Positions 1-8,134 of a stretch of 64,000 bases of DNA are shown here, one piece after another. The notes beneath the pieces are model-generated. The model had not been told where the DNA came from. It did no database searches and saw nothing but the letters and a program-made list of their open reading frames with translations. The stretch lies in assembly GCF_030547185.1 (NCBI RefSeq), contig NZ_JAUOQR010000008.1:1-64000 (forward strand). The letters are read 5' to 3'. The stretch comes from Neptuniibacter sp. 1_MG-2023. Lineage in GTDB: Bacteria; Pseudomonadota; Gammaproteobacteria; Pseudomonadales; Balneatricaceae. Each line of letters starts with the position of its first letter. Position 1 is the stretch's first letter. Both the position numbers and the translations under genes were made by a program.

Positions 1-255
1 CAAGGACGGCGAATTATAGACACTTCCTAAACAAGGTCAACAGGCAAAACTAAAAAACTGCAAAATAAAGGCAAAAAAGCGACATTAAGCGGAAATCGGG
101 GCGGAATTGGTTATTTAGCGATCAAACCAAGCACTTCCCCTCCTTTTTAAGCAAAGACAGAAGCCTAGTAACACACATGTACGTTTTAGTACTCACTAAA
201 ACAAGGGGAGCCTCATCAAGATTATTATTTATAAAGGTAAAAGTGACAAACGGAT

Positions 256-286
256 ACAAAAACGGCCTTCATAATAGAAGGCCGCT
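256..286 (-). terminator. Rho-independent terminator of pssA
   Basis: The 8-bp arms CGGCCTTC (263-270) and GAAGGCCG (277-284) flank a 6-nt loop. Read on the minus strand the stem is followed by a short T run. It lies directly after the pssA stop codon. The rest of positions 1-255 holds no coding region that I can support. Confidence 0.85.
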
Positions 287-291
287 TAAAC

Positions 292-1047
292 TTACATACT
301 AGATTTGTGTTTACTCTTTCGCCAAGCCCAGAGTAATGGCCCAGAGATCGCATACGCTAAAAAGAGTATCCACAGAAATATGGCAGGACTAATAGATATA
401 ACACCTACAGCAAGCACAATGCCTGCGAGGATAAGAAAGGGCACCTTCTCTTTTAGGTTTACATCTTTAAAGCTGTAATAAAGAACATTACTCACCATCA
501 AAACACCTACGATAGCAACGTAGGCAGCGATAAGGTAAACATAAGGGCCACCATCTATATCGTATTCAGTCGCAGCCCAAACAAGCCCCGCTACGGCCGC
601 TGCGGCGGCTGGACTAGGCAACCCGATAAAGTATCGTTTATCCGTAGAACCAATTTGGGTATTAAAACGTGCGAGCCTTAATGCCGCACCAGCCACATAC
701 ACAAACGCAGCAAACCAACCCAACTTACCTATATCATCCAAGACCCAATTAAATACCACTAAAGATGGCGCAACCCCAAAGGAAACCATATCAGCCAATG
801 AATCATATTCTGCACCAAATGCACTTGAGGTATTGGTCATACGAGCAACTCGCCCATCCAAACCATCAAGCACCATAGCAACAAAGATAGCAACAGCAGC
901 ATTTTCAAAATGCCCATTCATACTGGCAACTACGGCATAAAACCCCGAAAAAAGCGCACCCGTTGTAAAGAGATTTGGTAATAGGTAAATGCCTCGGCTA
1001 CGCGGCTTAACTGATTCCGGCTTATCTTTATTCTGAAAGTCTGTCAT
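292..1047 (-). CDS. pssA: CDP-diacylglycerol--serine O-phosphatidyltransferase
   Basis: An inner-membrane enzyme that condenses CDP-diacylglycerol with L-serine to phosphatidylserine, the precursor of phosphatidylethanolamine. The protein has 251 residues. The CDP-alcohol phosphatidyltransferase signature, D-G-(x)2-A-R-(x)8-G-(x)3-D-(x)3-D, is visible at about residues 61-85 as DGLDGRVARM followed by GAEYDSLADMVSFG. About eight hydrophobic segments follow. This is the multi-membrane-spanning PssA type, unlike the peripheral enzyme of E. coli. The ATG at 1047 has an AAGAG-like ribosome site. In pseudomonads this gene follows ilvBNC; any ilvC here would lie beyond the right-hand gene or outside the window, since the next upstream gene is a patatin lipase. 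Confidence 0.95.
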   Translation of the reverse strand: MTDFQNKDKPESVKPRSRGIYLLPNLFTTGALFSGFYAVVASMNGHFENAAVAIFVAMVLDGLDGRVARMTNTSSAFGAEYDSLADMVSFGVAPSLVVFNWVLDDIGKLGWFAAFVYVAGAALRLARFNTQIGSTDKRYFIGLPSPAAAAAVAGLVWAATEYDIDGGPYVYLIAAYVAIVGVLMVSNVLYYSFKDVNLKEKVPFLILAGIVLAVGVISISPAIFLWILFLAYAISGPLLWAWRKSKHKSSM

Positions 1048-1242
1048 TGCTCTTTAAATCACCTAATTAAGCATGCAAAAACACATTCTACTGCGCTAGA
1101 GGTTAGGAAGCCATGTTATCAAATAAATCTATTTTTCAGTTGTTACTGATCAACAAAAAAACCTTCTACAAATTACTCTACTCTCAAACCTGCTAGTACG
1201 TTCACGCTAACCGCTCACAACCAACCTCTATAAAAACTTTTA

Positions 1243-2241
1243 TTACAGAAATAGAGGTTCTAAATCACAGCTCGGTTTATTACCGACCTTTTCCCAGTTT
1301 TCTACAATCCATCGATCGGCAGTTAAACGCCCTTTTTCTTTTAATTCCTGTAAAAATGTCTGCCGAGTATCATATTTACTCGCTTGCTCTAAAGATGAAA
1401 AAACCTCTCCTGACTCAATTAGATGAAAGCGTAGATTTCTAAAACGACGCTCCAATTTATTAAGACTAAAATAGCAGCTTTTTGCTTGCTCCATTGTGTA
1501 ACTGATCGCACGCATCTCTCGTAAAAAAGTGCTCTGAAAGCCAAGCTCTGTCACTCTTTGATTAATTGCTTGCGACGTAGTGGGCAACTCTCCGCCTTGA
1601 AGGGGCTGTAACAAAACCAGCAATATGTCATCTTCTTTACAATCAAATATCAATGGATATACCGCAGGGTTACCTGAGAAGCCTCCGTCCCAATAGTAGT
1701 TCCCATCAATTTCGATTGCTTTATGTAATGTTGGCAAACACGCCGATGCTAAAGCATGCTCTACCGTCAACTCATTTTCTCGAAACAACTTAATCTTCCC
1801 GCTACTGACGTCCGTAGCAGCAATAAATAGCTTAACTGGCGATGCTTCTTTCAATTTTTCAAAATCAACAAGATCCTCTAGTAAGTATCGCAAAGGATTA
1901 ATATCTAGCGGATTAAGATCGTATGGGGAAATATAACGCAGTAGATCCATCACCCAACCCGTCATAGACGTCACTTGGGTATCGTGTAGTTGAGAACCTA
2001 AAAGCTCTCCTGGAGAATTTAACGAAACTTGTGTCCAAAACTGATCTAATAAGGCTTTTGCACCCTCGGCTTTACCTTGCTGCCAACCATGGGCAAGCAA
2101 TATGGCATTCATAGCCCCTGCACTCGTACCGGTTACAGCCTTGGGTTTAAAATCCTCCTCTAACAAGCGGTCAAGAACCCCCCAAGCAAAGGCACCATGC
2201 GCTCCGCCACCCTGTAAGGCCAGATTTAATATCTTTGTCAT
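1243..2241 (-). CDS. Patatin-like phospholipase/esterase
   Basis: A 332-residue cytoplasmic patatin-family hydrolase, predicted to cleave acyl esters with a Ser-Asp dyad. The glycine-rich oxyanion loop QGGGAHGAFAWG is at residues 10-21, the nucleophile elbow GTSAG at about 39-43, and the catalytic Asp motif DGG at about 185. The spacing is that of bacterial patatins such as RssA, but the C-terminal extension of about 100 residues after the DGG resembles the longer group often found near polyhydroxyalkanoate or 3-hydroxybutyrate genes. The ATG at 2241 follows a strong GGAGG. A perfect 17-bp palindrome lies 18-34 bases upstream, so transcription is probably repressor-controlled. The substrate cannot be named from sequence alone. 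Confidence 0.88.
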   Translation of the reverse strand: MTKILNLALQGGGAHGAFAWGVLDRLLEEDFKPKAVTGTSAGAMNAILLAHGWQQGKAEGAKALLDQFWTQVSLNSPGELLGSQLHDTQVTSMTGWVMDLLRYISPYDLNPLDINPLRYLLEDLVDFEKLKEASPVKLFIAATDVSSGKIKLFRENELTVEHALASACLPTLHKAIEIDGNYYWDGGFSGNPAVYPLIFDCKEDDILLVLLQPLQGGELPTTSQAINQRVTELGFQSTFLREMRAISYTMEQAKSCYFSLNKLERRFRNLRFHLIESGEVFSSLEQASKYDTRQTFLQELKEKGRLTADRWIVENWEKVGNKPSCDLEPLFL

Positions 2242-2258
2242 AACGAGCCTCCGGTTTT

Positions 2259-2275
2259 ATTGTGCACTGCACAAT
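2259..2275. promoter_or_regulatory. Perfect palindrome upstream of the patatin gene (putative operator)
   Basis: ATTGTGCA (2259-2266), a central C, then TGCACAAT (2268-2275): 8-bp arms with no mismatch. It sits 18-34 bases before the patatin start codon and about 125 bases before ilvY. A symmetric site of this size so close to a start suggests a dimeric repressor. The TGC-rich halves are reminiscent of PhaR-type sites, but that attribution is a guess. Confidence 0.6.
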
Positions 2276-2367
2276 AATAGCATAAATAATAAACACTACC
2301 GAAAGCAAATAAGCTTAAAAAGCTAAGATCACTAGTTTCAAATCCCACTAAATAGCATAAACTAATG

Positions 2368-2387
2368 GCAAATATCTCAATATTTGC
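2368..2387. promoter_or_regulatory. Probable IlvY operator in the ilvY promoter region
   Basis: The inverted repeat GCAAATAT-CTCA-ATATTTGC is perfect over 8-bp arms and ends 12 bases before the ilvY ATG. LysR-type regulators commonly bind such interrupted dyads, and E. coli IlvY recognises TTGCAA-containing dyads. Autoregulation is the natural reading; binding is inferred. Confidence 0.6.
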
Positions 2388-2399
2388 AACAAAGTACAT

Positions 2400-3278
2400 A
2401 TGGATATAAAACAGCTACGACAATTTATTCACTTAGCAGATAGCCTACATTTTGGCCGCGCAAGCGAAGCATCTCATATTAGCCCCTCCGCCTTGAGTAG
2501 AAGCATAAAACAACTCGAAGACGAAGTCGGTGTATCCCTTTTTGATCGGGATAATAGAAGTGTAGCCTTAACAGCAGAAGGAAATATTTTTCTTAGCTAT
2601 GCTCGGGAGTCCCTAACCCAGTGGAACACACTAAAAACTCAGTTAATGGAACGCACAGGAGAATTACAGGGCCAAATCAGCATGTACTGCTCCGTTACCG
2701 CTAGCTATAGCTTTTTATTTGCCATCCTCAGCGAATTTAGAAGCAACTACCCTAAAATTGAAATAAAGCTACACACCGGCGATCCTGAACATGCCATCAA
2801 TCAAGTTCTTTCAGGTAATGAAGATTTTGCTATCACAGCCAAACCTGACTCTCTGCCGACCGGTCTAGCATTTAAACCTATTGCGCTATCCCCCTTATTA
2901 TTTATTGCCCCGAAACAAGGGATTGAAGGCAAACCTAGATCAATTAACAAGCTCGATGAAACAGTACCTATGATACTGTCTGAGGAAGGCATTGCCCGAA
3001 AACGCATAGATCGCTGGCTAAAAGAACAAACAATAAAACCACTTATTTATGCCCAAGTTGCGGGTAATGAAGCGATTGTCAGCATGGTAAGCCTCGGCTT
3101 TGGCGTTGGGGTTGTTCCGCAAATAGTGCTAGACAATAGCCCTCTAGCTAATACTGTAGATATTCTAGACATCTGTCCAAAGCTGAAAGCTTACGAAGTA
3201 GGGATCATCACTTTAGAGAAAAAGCTCAAAAACCCTTTAGTTAGCGCATTCTGGGCACAACTAAAATCTAGCCTCTAA
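2400..3278 (+). CDS. ilvY: LysR-type regulator IlvY
   Basis: A 292-residue LysR-family DNA-binding regulator. The N-terminal winged helix-turn-helix (residues 1-60; HFGRASEASHISPSALSR) and the LysR substrate domain (about 90-290) match IlvY closely. The motifs CSVTASYSFL, KLHTGDPEHA and GNEAIVSMVSLGFGVGVVPQ parallel E. coli IlvY. That protein activates ilvC (acetohydroxyacid isomeroreductase) when the substrate acetolactate or acetohydroxybutyrate is bound. In enterobacteria ilvY is divergent from ilvC; here it is divergent from a patatin gene and ilvC is not in the window. A dyad immediately upstream probably mediates autoregulation. ilvD, a gene of the same pathway, is at 59-61 kb. Confidence 0.88.
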   Translation: MDIKQLRQFIHLADSLHFGRASEASHISPSALSRSIKQLEDEVGVSLFDRDNRSVALTAEGNIFLSYARESLTQWNTLKTQLMERTGELQGQISMYCSVTASYSFLFAILSEFRSNYPKIEIKLHTGDPEHAINQVLSGNEDFAITAKPDSLPTGLAFKPIALSPLLFIAPKQGIEGKPRSINKLDETVPMILSEEGIARKRIDRWLKEQTIKPLIYAQVAGNEAIVSMVSLGFGVGVVPQIVLDNSPLANTVDILDICPKLKAYEVGIITLEKKLKNPLVSAFWAQLKSSL

Positions 3279-3288
3279 AAGAGGCTCA

Positions 3289-4092
3289 CTAACGGCGAAA
3301 CGGAAGCGTAATCATTCCTTTAAGTGAGCATACCAAGCTAGGCTCTTTAAGTTCAGATAAACCTATATCCATACCTAAATGACCTTTTTTGGGTTGCGCC
3401 GTGTAAGTTGAAAACAGGCGATCCCAGCAAGAAAGAGAGAAACCATAATTACTATCCGTTTCTTGTTGAATCTGCGAGTGATGCACTCGATGCATATCCG
3501 GCGTTACAAAAAACATCCTTACAAACTTATCCACAGTACGATGAAGTTGAATATTACTATGATTGAACATGGCCGATGCATTCAAAAGGATTTCAAAAAC
3601 AAGTACCGCAACAGCAGGTGCTCCCAACAAAACAATAGCCGCCATTTTGACTAACATTGACAACAAAATCTCTATTGGATGGAACCTCGCACCGGTAGTG
3701 ACATCATAGTCAAGATCAGCATGGTGCACTTTATGTAAAGCCCATAACATCGGTATTTTATGAAATAAAACATGCTGCCAGTAGATCAGCATATCTAAAG
3801 TCACAACCGCTATAAACGTACTTACAAATAGCGGTAGCCCCAGCAAATTCAGTAACCCGTATCCCTTTTGCTCAACTAAAAGAGCAACCCCAACGGCGGC
3901 AACTGGAAACAACAACCTAAGTATCAAACTATTCAGAAAAACCAATGCAAGATTATTGCTCCACCTATACCATCGAGTAAAATTAAGTGGACGACAAGGC
4001 CTAGCTTTCTCCCACAGAGCCATAATTAAAAACACCCCAAAAAAGGCGCCTAGACGCAGATACAGCTCATTAGTTAACAACCAGCTTTCCAT
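3289..4092 (-). CDS. Sterol desaturase/fatty acid hydroxylase family protein
   Basis: A 267-residue integral membrane di-iron oxygenase of the fatty-acid-hydroxylase superfamily, which hydroxylates or desaturates lipid chains or sterol-like substrates. The histidine clusters are HVLFH (about residues 107-111), HKVHH (about 120-124) and HRVHH (about 202-206), within four or five hydrophobic segments. The ATG at 4092 overlaps the TGA of the upstream thioesterase gene by one base (TGATG). A GTG one codon earlier (4095) is an alternative. The tight overlap implies translational coupling with the hotdog thioesterase. The substrate is unknown; bacterial members act on fatty acids, carotenoids or hopanoid-like lipids. 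Confidence 0.85.
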   Translation of the reverse strand: MESWLLTNELYLRLGAFFGVFLIMALWEKARPCRPLNFTRWYRWSNNLALVFLNSLILRLLFPVAAVGVALLVEQKGYGLLNLLGLPLFVSTFIAVVTLDMLIYWQHVLFHKIPMLWALHKVHHADLDYDVTTGARFHPIEILLSMLVKMAAIVLLGAPAVAVLVFEILLNASAMFNHSNIQLHRTVDKFVRMFFVTPDMHRVHHSQIQQETDSNYGFSLSCWDRLFSTYTAQPKKGHLGMDIGLSELKEPSLVCSLKGMITLPFRR

Positions 4093-4487
4093 CACTCAGC
4101 CTGCTCGATTAAAGCTTCTATTTCTGGCAATACACAAGGCCTACCACGTTGATTTAACGCAACGCCGATAACAAGGGCCTCAAGCGCGATGGTTCCATCC
4201 GAACAAATAACCTGCTGACGAAACCCAAACTTTACTTTACTAATGCGCTCCACATTCACACGCACCTCAAAACAATCACCACTGGTCAGCGAGCGTTTGT
4301 AATCCATTTCAGAACGAACAACAACCAAGTGTATTTTTTGGGCCGTTAACGCTGCAAAGTTAATCCCTTTAGCAAGTAAAAATTCATGTCGAGCATGTTC
4401 TAAATAATTAAAATAAACACCGTTATTTACAATACCTTGCAGATCACATTCATAATCTCGAACTTTAAACGCTAAGCAAAATGACAT
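4092..4487 (-). CDS. Acyl-CoA thioesterase, 4HBT/YbgC-like hotdog fold
   Basis: A 131-residue single hotdog-domain thioesterase that probably hydrolyses an acyl-CoA or acyl-ACP thioester in the cytoplasm. The family signature with the catalytic Asp is near the N terminus: VRDYECDLQGIVNNGVYFNY (residues 9-28), where YbgC-type enzymes have D-x-D-x(2)-G-(V/I)-V-(x)2-(A/G)-x-Y. The C-terminal half carries the usual beta strands (EVRVNVERISKVKFGF). It is the first gene of a two-gene unit with the fatty acid hydroxylase. The specific acyl substrate cannot be assigned. Confidence 0.85.
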   Translation of the reverse strand: MSFCLAFKVRDYECDLQGIVNNGVYFNYLEHARHEFLLAKGINFAALTAQKIHLVVVRSEMDYKRSLTSGDCFEVRVNVERISKVKFGFRQQVICSDGTIALEALVIGVALNQRGRPCVLPEIEALIEQAE

Positions 4488-5169
4488 GAATTTTCCTTTT
4501 ATACTTTTTCACAAAAAACAACCAAGATACTAAACAATACGCAGAACCCATACAGCACAAGCCACATTCTTACATTGAACAACCAAGAACTTAGGATTAC
4601 TACAGAGTTTTAAATAAGGTAATACAACGATAGTTAACGCGCTATGCTTAGACACTATAAGCACCAACAAGTTGCCATTTACTTCCAATACTACAAAAAA
4701 AATTGTCGTTGAAATTAAATGATGGCTACCACAAAGAGAGCAACCATTGGTGTTCCCCACAAAAAGTAGATAGTTATCTAAGCTACCTATGCGGTCAGGT
4801 TTACTATGAGATAACGCCACCTTACTCAACCTTTCAATATTGCTTTCGCTCCCGTTGACGCAAAGCTACAGGCAGCGATCATGCAAGTAATATCATTATT
4901 CCGCCAGAGCAATTTAATGAACTCAATGTAAATCTAACAGCCCATATAGCAATACTAGGTTTTGACTTCAGCTATCGGCTGGGAAAAACGAGGGAAAAAC
5001 ACTTATCCATGAATTGTCTACGTTACATAAACAAGAGCAAAAAAATCAGTTGAAGTAGCAGATCTCTATACCTTAACTTTCCCAAAACAGGCATCAGGCA
5101 TTAGTTATTTAGATATCAGTAACATTCAGCGACCTATATAAGTCGTGACTGACCGGTTGGCAGGCCCTA
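4488..5169. other. Long intergenic region with no supported gene
   Basis: About 0.7 kb without a convincing gene. On the minus strand a 99-codon frame (4530-4829) opens with TTG, lacks a ribosome site and resembles no family I know. On the plus strand a frame without a start codon runs from 4859 to 5053; its stretch around 4880-4945 (NIIIPPEQFNELNVNLTAHI) reads like real protein and may be a gene remnant. Nothing else structured is apparent. Confidence 0.5.
4859..5053 (+). pseudogene. Possible gene remnant (start-less open frame)
   Basis: An open frame of about 64 codons between a TGA at 4856 and a TGA at 5051, without a usable start codon or ribosome site at its beginning. The translation contains protein-like stretches (NIIIPPEQFNELNVNLTAHI, AILGFDFSYRLG) with no low-complexity bias. 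I do not recognise a family. It may be the decayed 3' end of a lost gene, or chance. Confidence 0.25.
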
Positions 5170-5205
5170 AAAGAAAAAAAGGCGGTTCCTTGGAAGACCG
5201 CCTAT
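5170..5205 (-). terminator. Rho-independent terminator of the BI-1/YccA gene
   Basis: The arms AGGCGGT (5180-5186) and ACCGCCT (5197-5203) form a stem that, read on the minus strand, is followed by a run of seven Ts with more Ts after it. It lies about 35 bases after the stop codon at 5239. Confidence 0.85.
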
Positions 5206-5238
5206 AAAATCCCTAACAGGGTTTATCACATAGCTAAT

Positions 5239-5910
5239 TTACTCATCACCACCTAAAAAGCCTAAAAGGTGTAATAAACTGGTGAACAAATTGTATATCG
5301 ATAGATATAAAGAAACAGTCGCCATAATGTAGTTTGTCTCACCGCCATGAAGGATATTACTTGTTTCATAGAGAATAAAACCGGACATTAACAACACAAA
5401 CATGGCCGAAACTGCTAAAGATAAAGCAGGCATCTGGAAAAAGAAGGCCGCTAAGCTCGCGACGACACCCAAAATCATCCCGACCATCAAGAAACCACCC
5501 ATGAAGCTAAAATTCTTCTTAGTGGTTAATACATATGCAGATAATGCTAAAAAGATAATTCCTGTCATCCCCATAGCATTCATAACTATAGCGCCGCCGC
5601 CAGGCATAGAAAGATAGTGCCCAACGATAGGCCCTAAGGTATATCCCATGAAACCAGTCAGCGCAAAAACGGAGGGAAGCCCCCAAATACTATTGCTTAA
5701 TTTAGCGGTTAAGAAAAACAACCCTAAAAAGCCTACTAAAGAGATGATGATGCCGGGGTGGGGAAGTTGCAGCAATAAAGAACCACCCGCCATAATCGCA
5801 CTAAATAGCAGCGTAAGGGACAACAATGCATATGTATTGCGCAGTACCTTATTCGTCTCAATCGCAGATGATTGCGAATAAGTCGCGGAAGAACTCATAG
5901 ATGTTTTCAT
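5239..5910 (-). CDS. Bax inhibitor-1/YccA family membrane protein
   Basis: A 223-residue inner-membrane protein of the BI-1 superfamily with about seven hydrophobic segments (about residues 27-48, 52-70, 75-95, 103-125, 136-160, 163-182 and 200-219). The typical family features are the N-terminal VLRNTYALLSLTLLFSA, the TGFMGYTLGPI segment and the C-terminal SLYLSIYNLFTSLLHLLG with conserved aspartates nearby. The relatives YccA and YbhL of E. coli act on or near the FtsH protease, and some BI-1 proteins are pH-sensitive calcium leak channels; which applies here is unknown. It stands alone between an empty region and nhaR, with its own terminator. Confidence 0.92.
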   Translation of the reverse strand: MKTSMSSSATYSQSSAIETNKVLRNTYALLSLTLLFSAIMAGGSLLLQLPHPGIIISLVGFLGLFFLTAKLSNSIWGLPSVFALTGFMGYTLGPIVGHYLSMPGGGAIVMNAMGMTGIIFLALSAYVLTTKKNFSFMGGFLMVGMILGVVASLAAFFFQMPALSLAVSAMFVLLMSGFILYETSNILHGGETNYIMATVSLYLSIYNLFTSLLHLLGFLGGDE

Positions 5911-6043
5911 AACACCCCTCCTAAAAAAAATTAACCAAAAGCCTATAAAGACTTTCCGGCACCAACCTTAACAAACTAAACGGCTTCCAAATTCAACTAA
6001 AGTCGATTATTCTTAAACAAATAATCGTTTTTTACGAGCACTT

Positions 6044-6934
6044 ATGATTAATTATAAACATCTTCATTATTTCTGGATGGTAGCTAAAGAGGGAAGTATT
6101 GTCGCCGCAGCAGAGCGTTTAAGCGTTACACCCCATACTATTAGCGCTCAACTCAGCTTACTTGACGACTATTTAGGCTGCTCTCTATTTACCAAAGTTG
6201 GCCGACAATTAGAGCTCACAGAAACAGGTCATATGGTACTAAGTTATGCCACTGATATATTTTCATTAGGTGGTGAACTGGAAGAGCGCGTACGCAATTT
6301 AGATAAAAATCGCCCACTGGTCTTTAAAGTTGGTGTCGTTGATGTCGTTCCGAAGTCCATTGCCTACCTTCTGCTTTCTCCGGCTATAGATGATATAAAA
6401 AATATACGCATGATCTGCCACGAAGGCGATGCTAACGAACTGCTCGCCCAACTCGCACTCCATCGACTCGATCTTGTTATTTCCGAGTCTCCGATCCCTA
6501 CCGACGTTAGTATTAACGGTTTTAGCCACAGTTTGGGACGATGCGGTAGTAGCTTTATGGCACATCCAGACGTAGCAGCTCAACTGAGCGATGACTTTCC
6601 AAACAACCTGAATGGTAGTCCTATGCTGCTTCCAGGAGAAACCACTATTGTACGCAGCCAACTACTGCAATGGTTTAGCAAAAATCGCATTCACCCGAGA
6701 GTCATCGGCGAGTTTGACGATAGCGCTCTAATTAAAGCATTCGCAAATGCTGGCAAGGGTATTATGGTCGTACCTACACCGATCAAAGACGAGGTCACTG
6801 CTCAACTGGGGTTAATCAGCCTAGGGGAGACAGATGAAATTGTGAATAACTTTTATGCCATTTCGATCGAACGAAAAATATCACACACCGCAGTAGAAAA
6901 AATCACGGCTTCAGCGAGAGATTGGCTAGATTAA
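6044..6934 (+). CDS. nhaR: LysR-type transcriptional activator NhaR
   Basis: A 296-residue LysR-family regulator. The helix-turn-helix begins MINYKHLHYFWMVAKEGSIV; the N-Y-x-H-L-x-Y-F-W sequence is diagnostic of NhaR. The effector domain shares GEFDDSALIKAFANAG, the ISESPIPT segment and the LGRCGSSFMAHP region with E. coli NhaR (about 300 residues). E. coli NhaR activates the sodium/proton antiporter gene nhaA in response to sodium, and also osmC and pga genes. No antiporter gene is adjacent here, so the target is unproven. The gene is monocistronic and shares a bidirectional terminator with fba. Confidence 0.88.
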   Translation: MINYKHLHYFWMVAKEGSIVAAAERLSVTPHTISAQLSLLDDYLGCSLFTKVGRQLELTETGHMVLSYATDIFSLGGELEERVRNLDKNRPLVFKVGVVDVVPKSIAYLLLSPAIDDIKNIRMICHEGDANELLAQLALHRLDLVISESPIPTDVSINGFSHSLGRCGSSFMAHPDVAAQLSDDFPNNLNGSPMLLPGETTIVRSQLLQWFSKNRIHPRVIGEFDDSALIKAFANAGKGIMVVPTPIKDEVTAQLGLISLGETDEIVNNFYAISIERKISHTAVEKITASARDWLD

Positions 6935-6950
6935 GTAAAAGACAGGCATA

Positions 6951-6979
6951 AAAAAACCGCTTATAAAGCGGTTTTTTTA
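6951..6979. terminator. Bidirectional terminator between nhaR and fba
   Basis: The arms AAAAAACCGCTT (6951-6962) and AAGCGGTTTTTT (6966-6977) pair perfectly around a 3-nt loop. They give a T run on either strand, so the stem can serve both convergent genes. Confidence 0.93.
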
Positions 6980-6990
6980 TGTTTAAACAA

Positions 6991-8055
6991 TTAAACAATT
7001 TTTGGATCCAATTGGCCTGTCTCATACTGAGCCGCCATATCTTCTAGAGAGATCGCAGTCATTTTAGATGCATTACCTGCTGAGCCAAACGCCTCATAAC
7101 GAGCAATACAAATATCAGTCATCGCATCCATTGTCTTCTTCAAATATTTACGCGGATCAAACTCAGCTGGATTTTCCGCCATAAATTTACGGATTGCGCC
7201 AGTAGATGCCAAGCGCAAATCAGTATCTATATTCACTTTACGCACGCCATATTTGATACCTTCAACAATCTGCTCAACTGGCACACCGTAGGTTTCAGGA
7301 ATCTCTCCGCCGAACTCATTAATGACAGCCAACCATTCTTGAGGAACAGAAGATGAACCATGCATAACAAGATGAGTACCAGGGATACGATCATGAATCG
7401 CTTTAATACGGTCAATTGCAAGAATATCATCAGTTGGTGGGCGAGTGAATTTATAAGCGCCATGGGAAGTACCGCAAGCAATGGCCAATGCATCTACGCC
7501 TGTTTTATTCACAAAATCAGCAGCTTCATCAGGATCCGTCAACATCTGCTCTTGCGAAAGTGTACCTTCAGCACCAACACCATCTTCTTCACCCGCCTGC
7601 CCAGTCTCTAGTGACCCTAGACAACCTAGCTCCCCCTCGACAGAAACACCACACGCATGTGCCATCTCAACCGTACGACGTGTAACATCAACATTGTACT
7701 CATAGCTTGATGGTGTTTTACCATCAGACATCAGAGAACCATCCATCATTACGGATGAGAAACCCATAGCAATTGAACGCTGACAGATAGCAGGCGACGT
7801 ACCGTGATCTTGGTGCATACATACAGGGATATGAGGAAACTCAGCGATAGCTGCTTCAATCATATGACGCAAGAAATTAGAGCCTGCATATTTACGCGCA
7901 CCGGCTGATGCCTGAACAATCACTGGGGAGTTTGTTTTATTTGCGGCTTCCATAATCGCGCGCATCTGTTCCAGGTTGTTCACGTTAAATGCTGGAATGC
8001 CATAGTTGTACTCAGCAGCATGATCCAGCAGCTGACGCATGGAAATTAAAGCCAT
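6991..8055 (-). CDS. fba: Class II fructose-1,6-bisphosphate aldolase
   Basis: A zinc-dependent aldolase that interconverts fructose 1,6-bisphosphate with dihydroxyacetone phosphate and glyceraldehyde 3-phosphate in glycolysis and gluconeogenesis. The 354 residues match the Calvin-type (CbbA/FbaA) subgroup. Visible motifs are the metal and catalytic segment CMHQDHG (about residues 79-85), [19 protein letters not shown] (about 138-156), the phosphate-binding [19 protein letters not shown] and [11 protein letters not shown] (about 272-282). It is the last gene of the tkt-epd-pgk-fba run and lies 79 bases after pgk. Clustering with transketolase is common in Oceanospirillales and pseudomonads and by itself does not imply CO2 fixation. 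Confidence 0.97.
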   Translation of the reverse strand: MALISMRQLLDHAAEYNYGIPAFNVNNLEQMRAIMEAANKTNSPVIVQASAGARKYAGSNFLRHMIEAAIAEFPHIPVCMHQDHGTSPAICQRSIAMGFSSVMMDGSLMSDGKTPSSYEYNVDVTRRTVEMAHACGVSVEGELGCLGSLETGQAGEEDGVGAEGTLSQEQMLTDPDEAADFVNKTGVDALAIACGTSHGAYKFTRPPTDDILAIDRIKAIHDRIPGTHLVMHGSSSVPQEWLAVINEFGGEIPETYGVPVEQIVEGIKYGVRKVNIDTDLRLASTGAIRKFMAENPAEFDPRKYLKKTMDAMTDICIARYEAFGSAGNASKMTAISLEDMAAQYETGQLDPKIV

Positions 8056-8134
8056 TTTGTCACCCTTTTATGTCCGTTAATATTGCCGTCAGGCAATAAG
8101 ATAGGCGCAGTGTAACACCCATCACTTATTAAAA

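Noticed and set aside
1-255. Gene at the left edge
   Set aside because: No open frame with a ribosome site crosses this stretch; only the pssA terminator is supported.
4530-4829. 99-codon minus-strand frame in the intergenic gap
   Set aside because: It opens with TTG and no ribosome site, has a hydrophobic but unfamiliar translation, and lies in an AT-rich gap.
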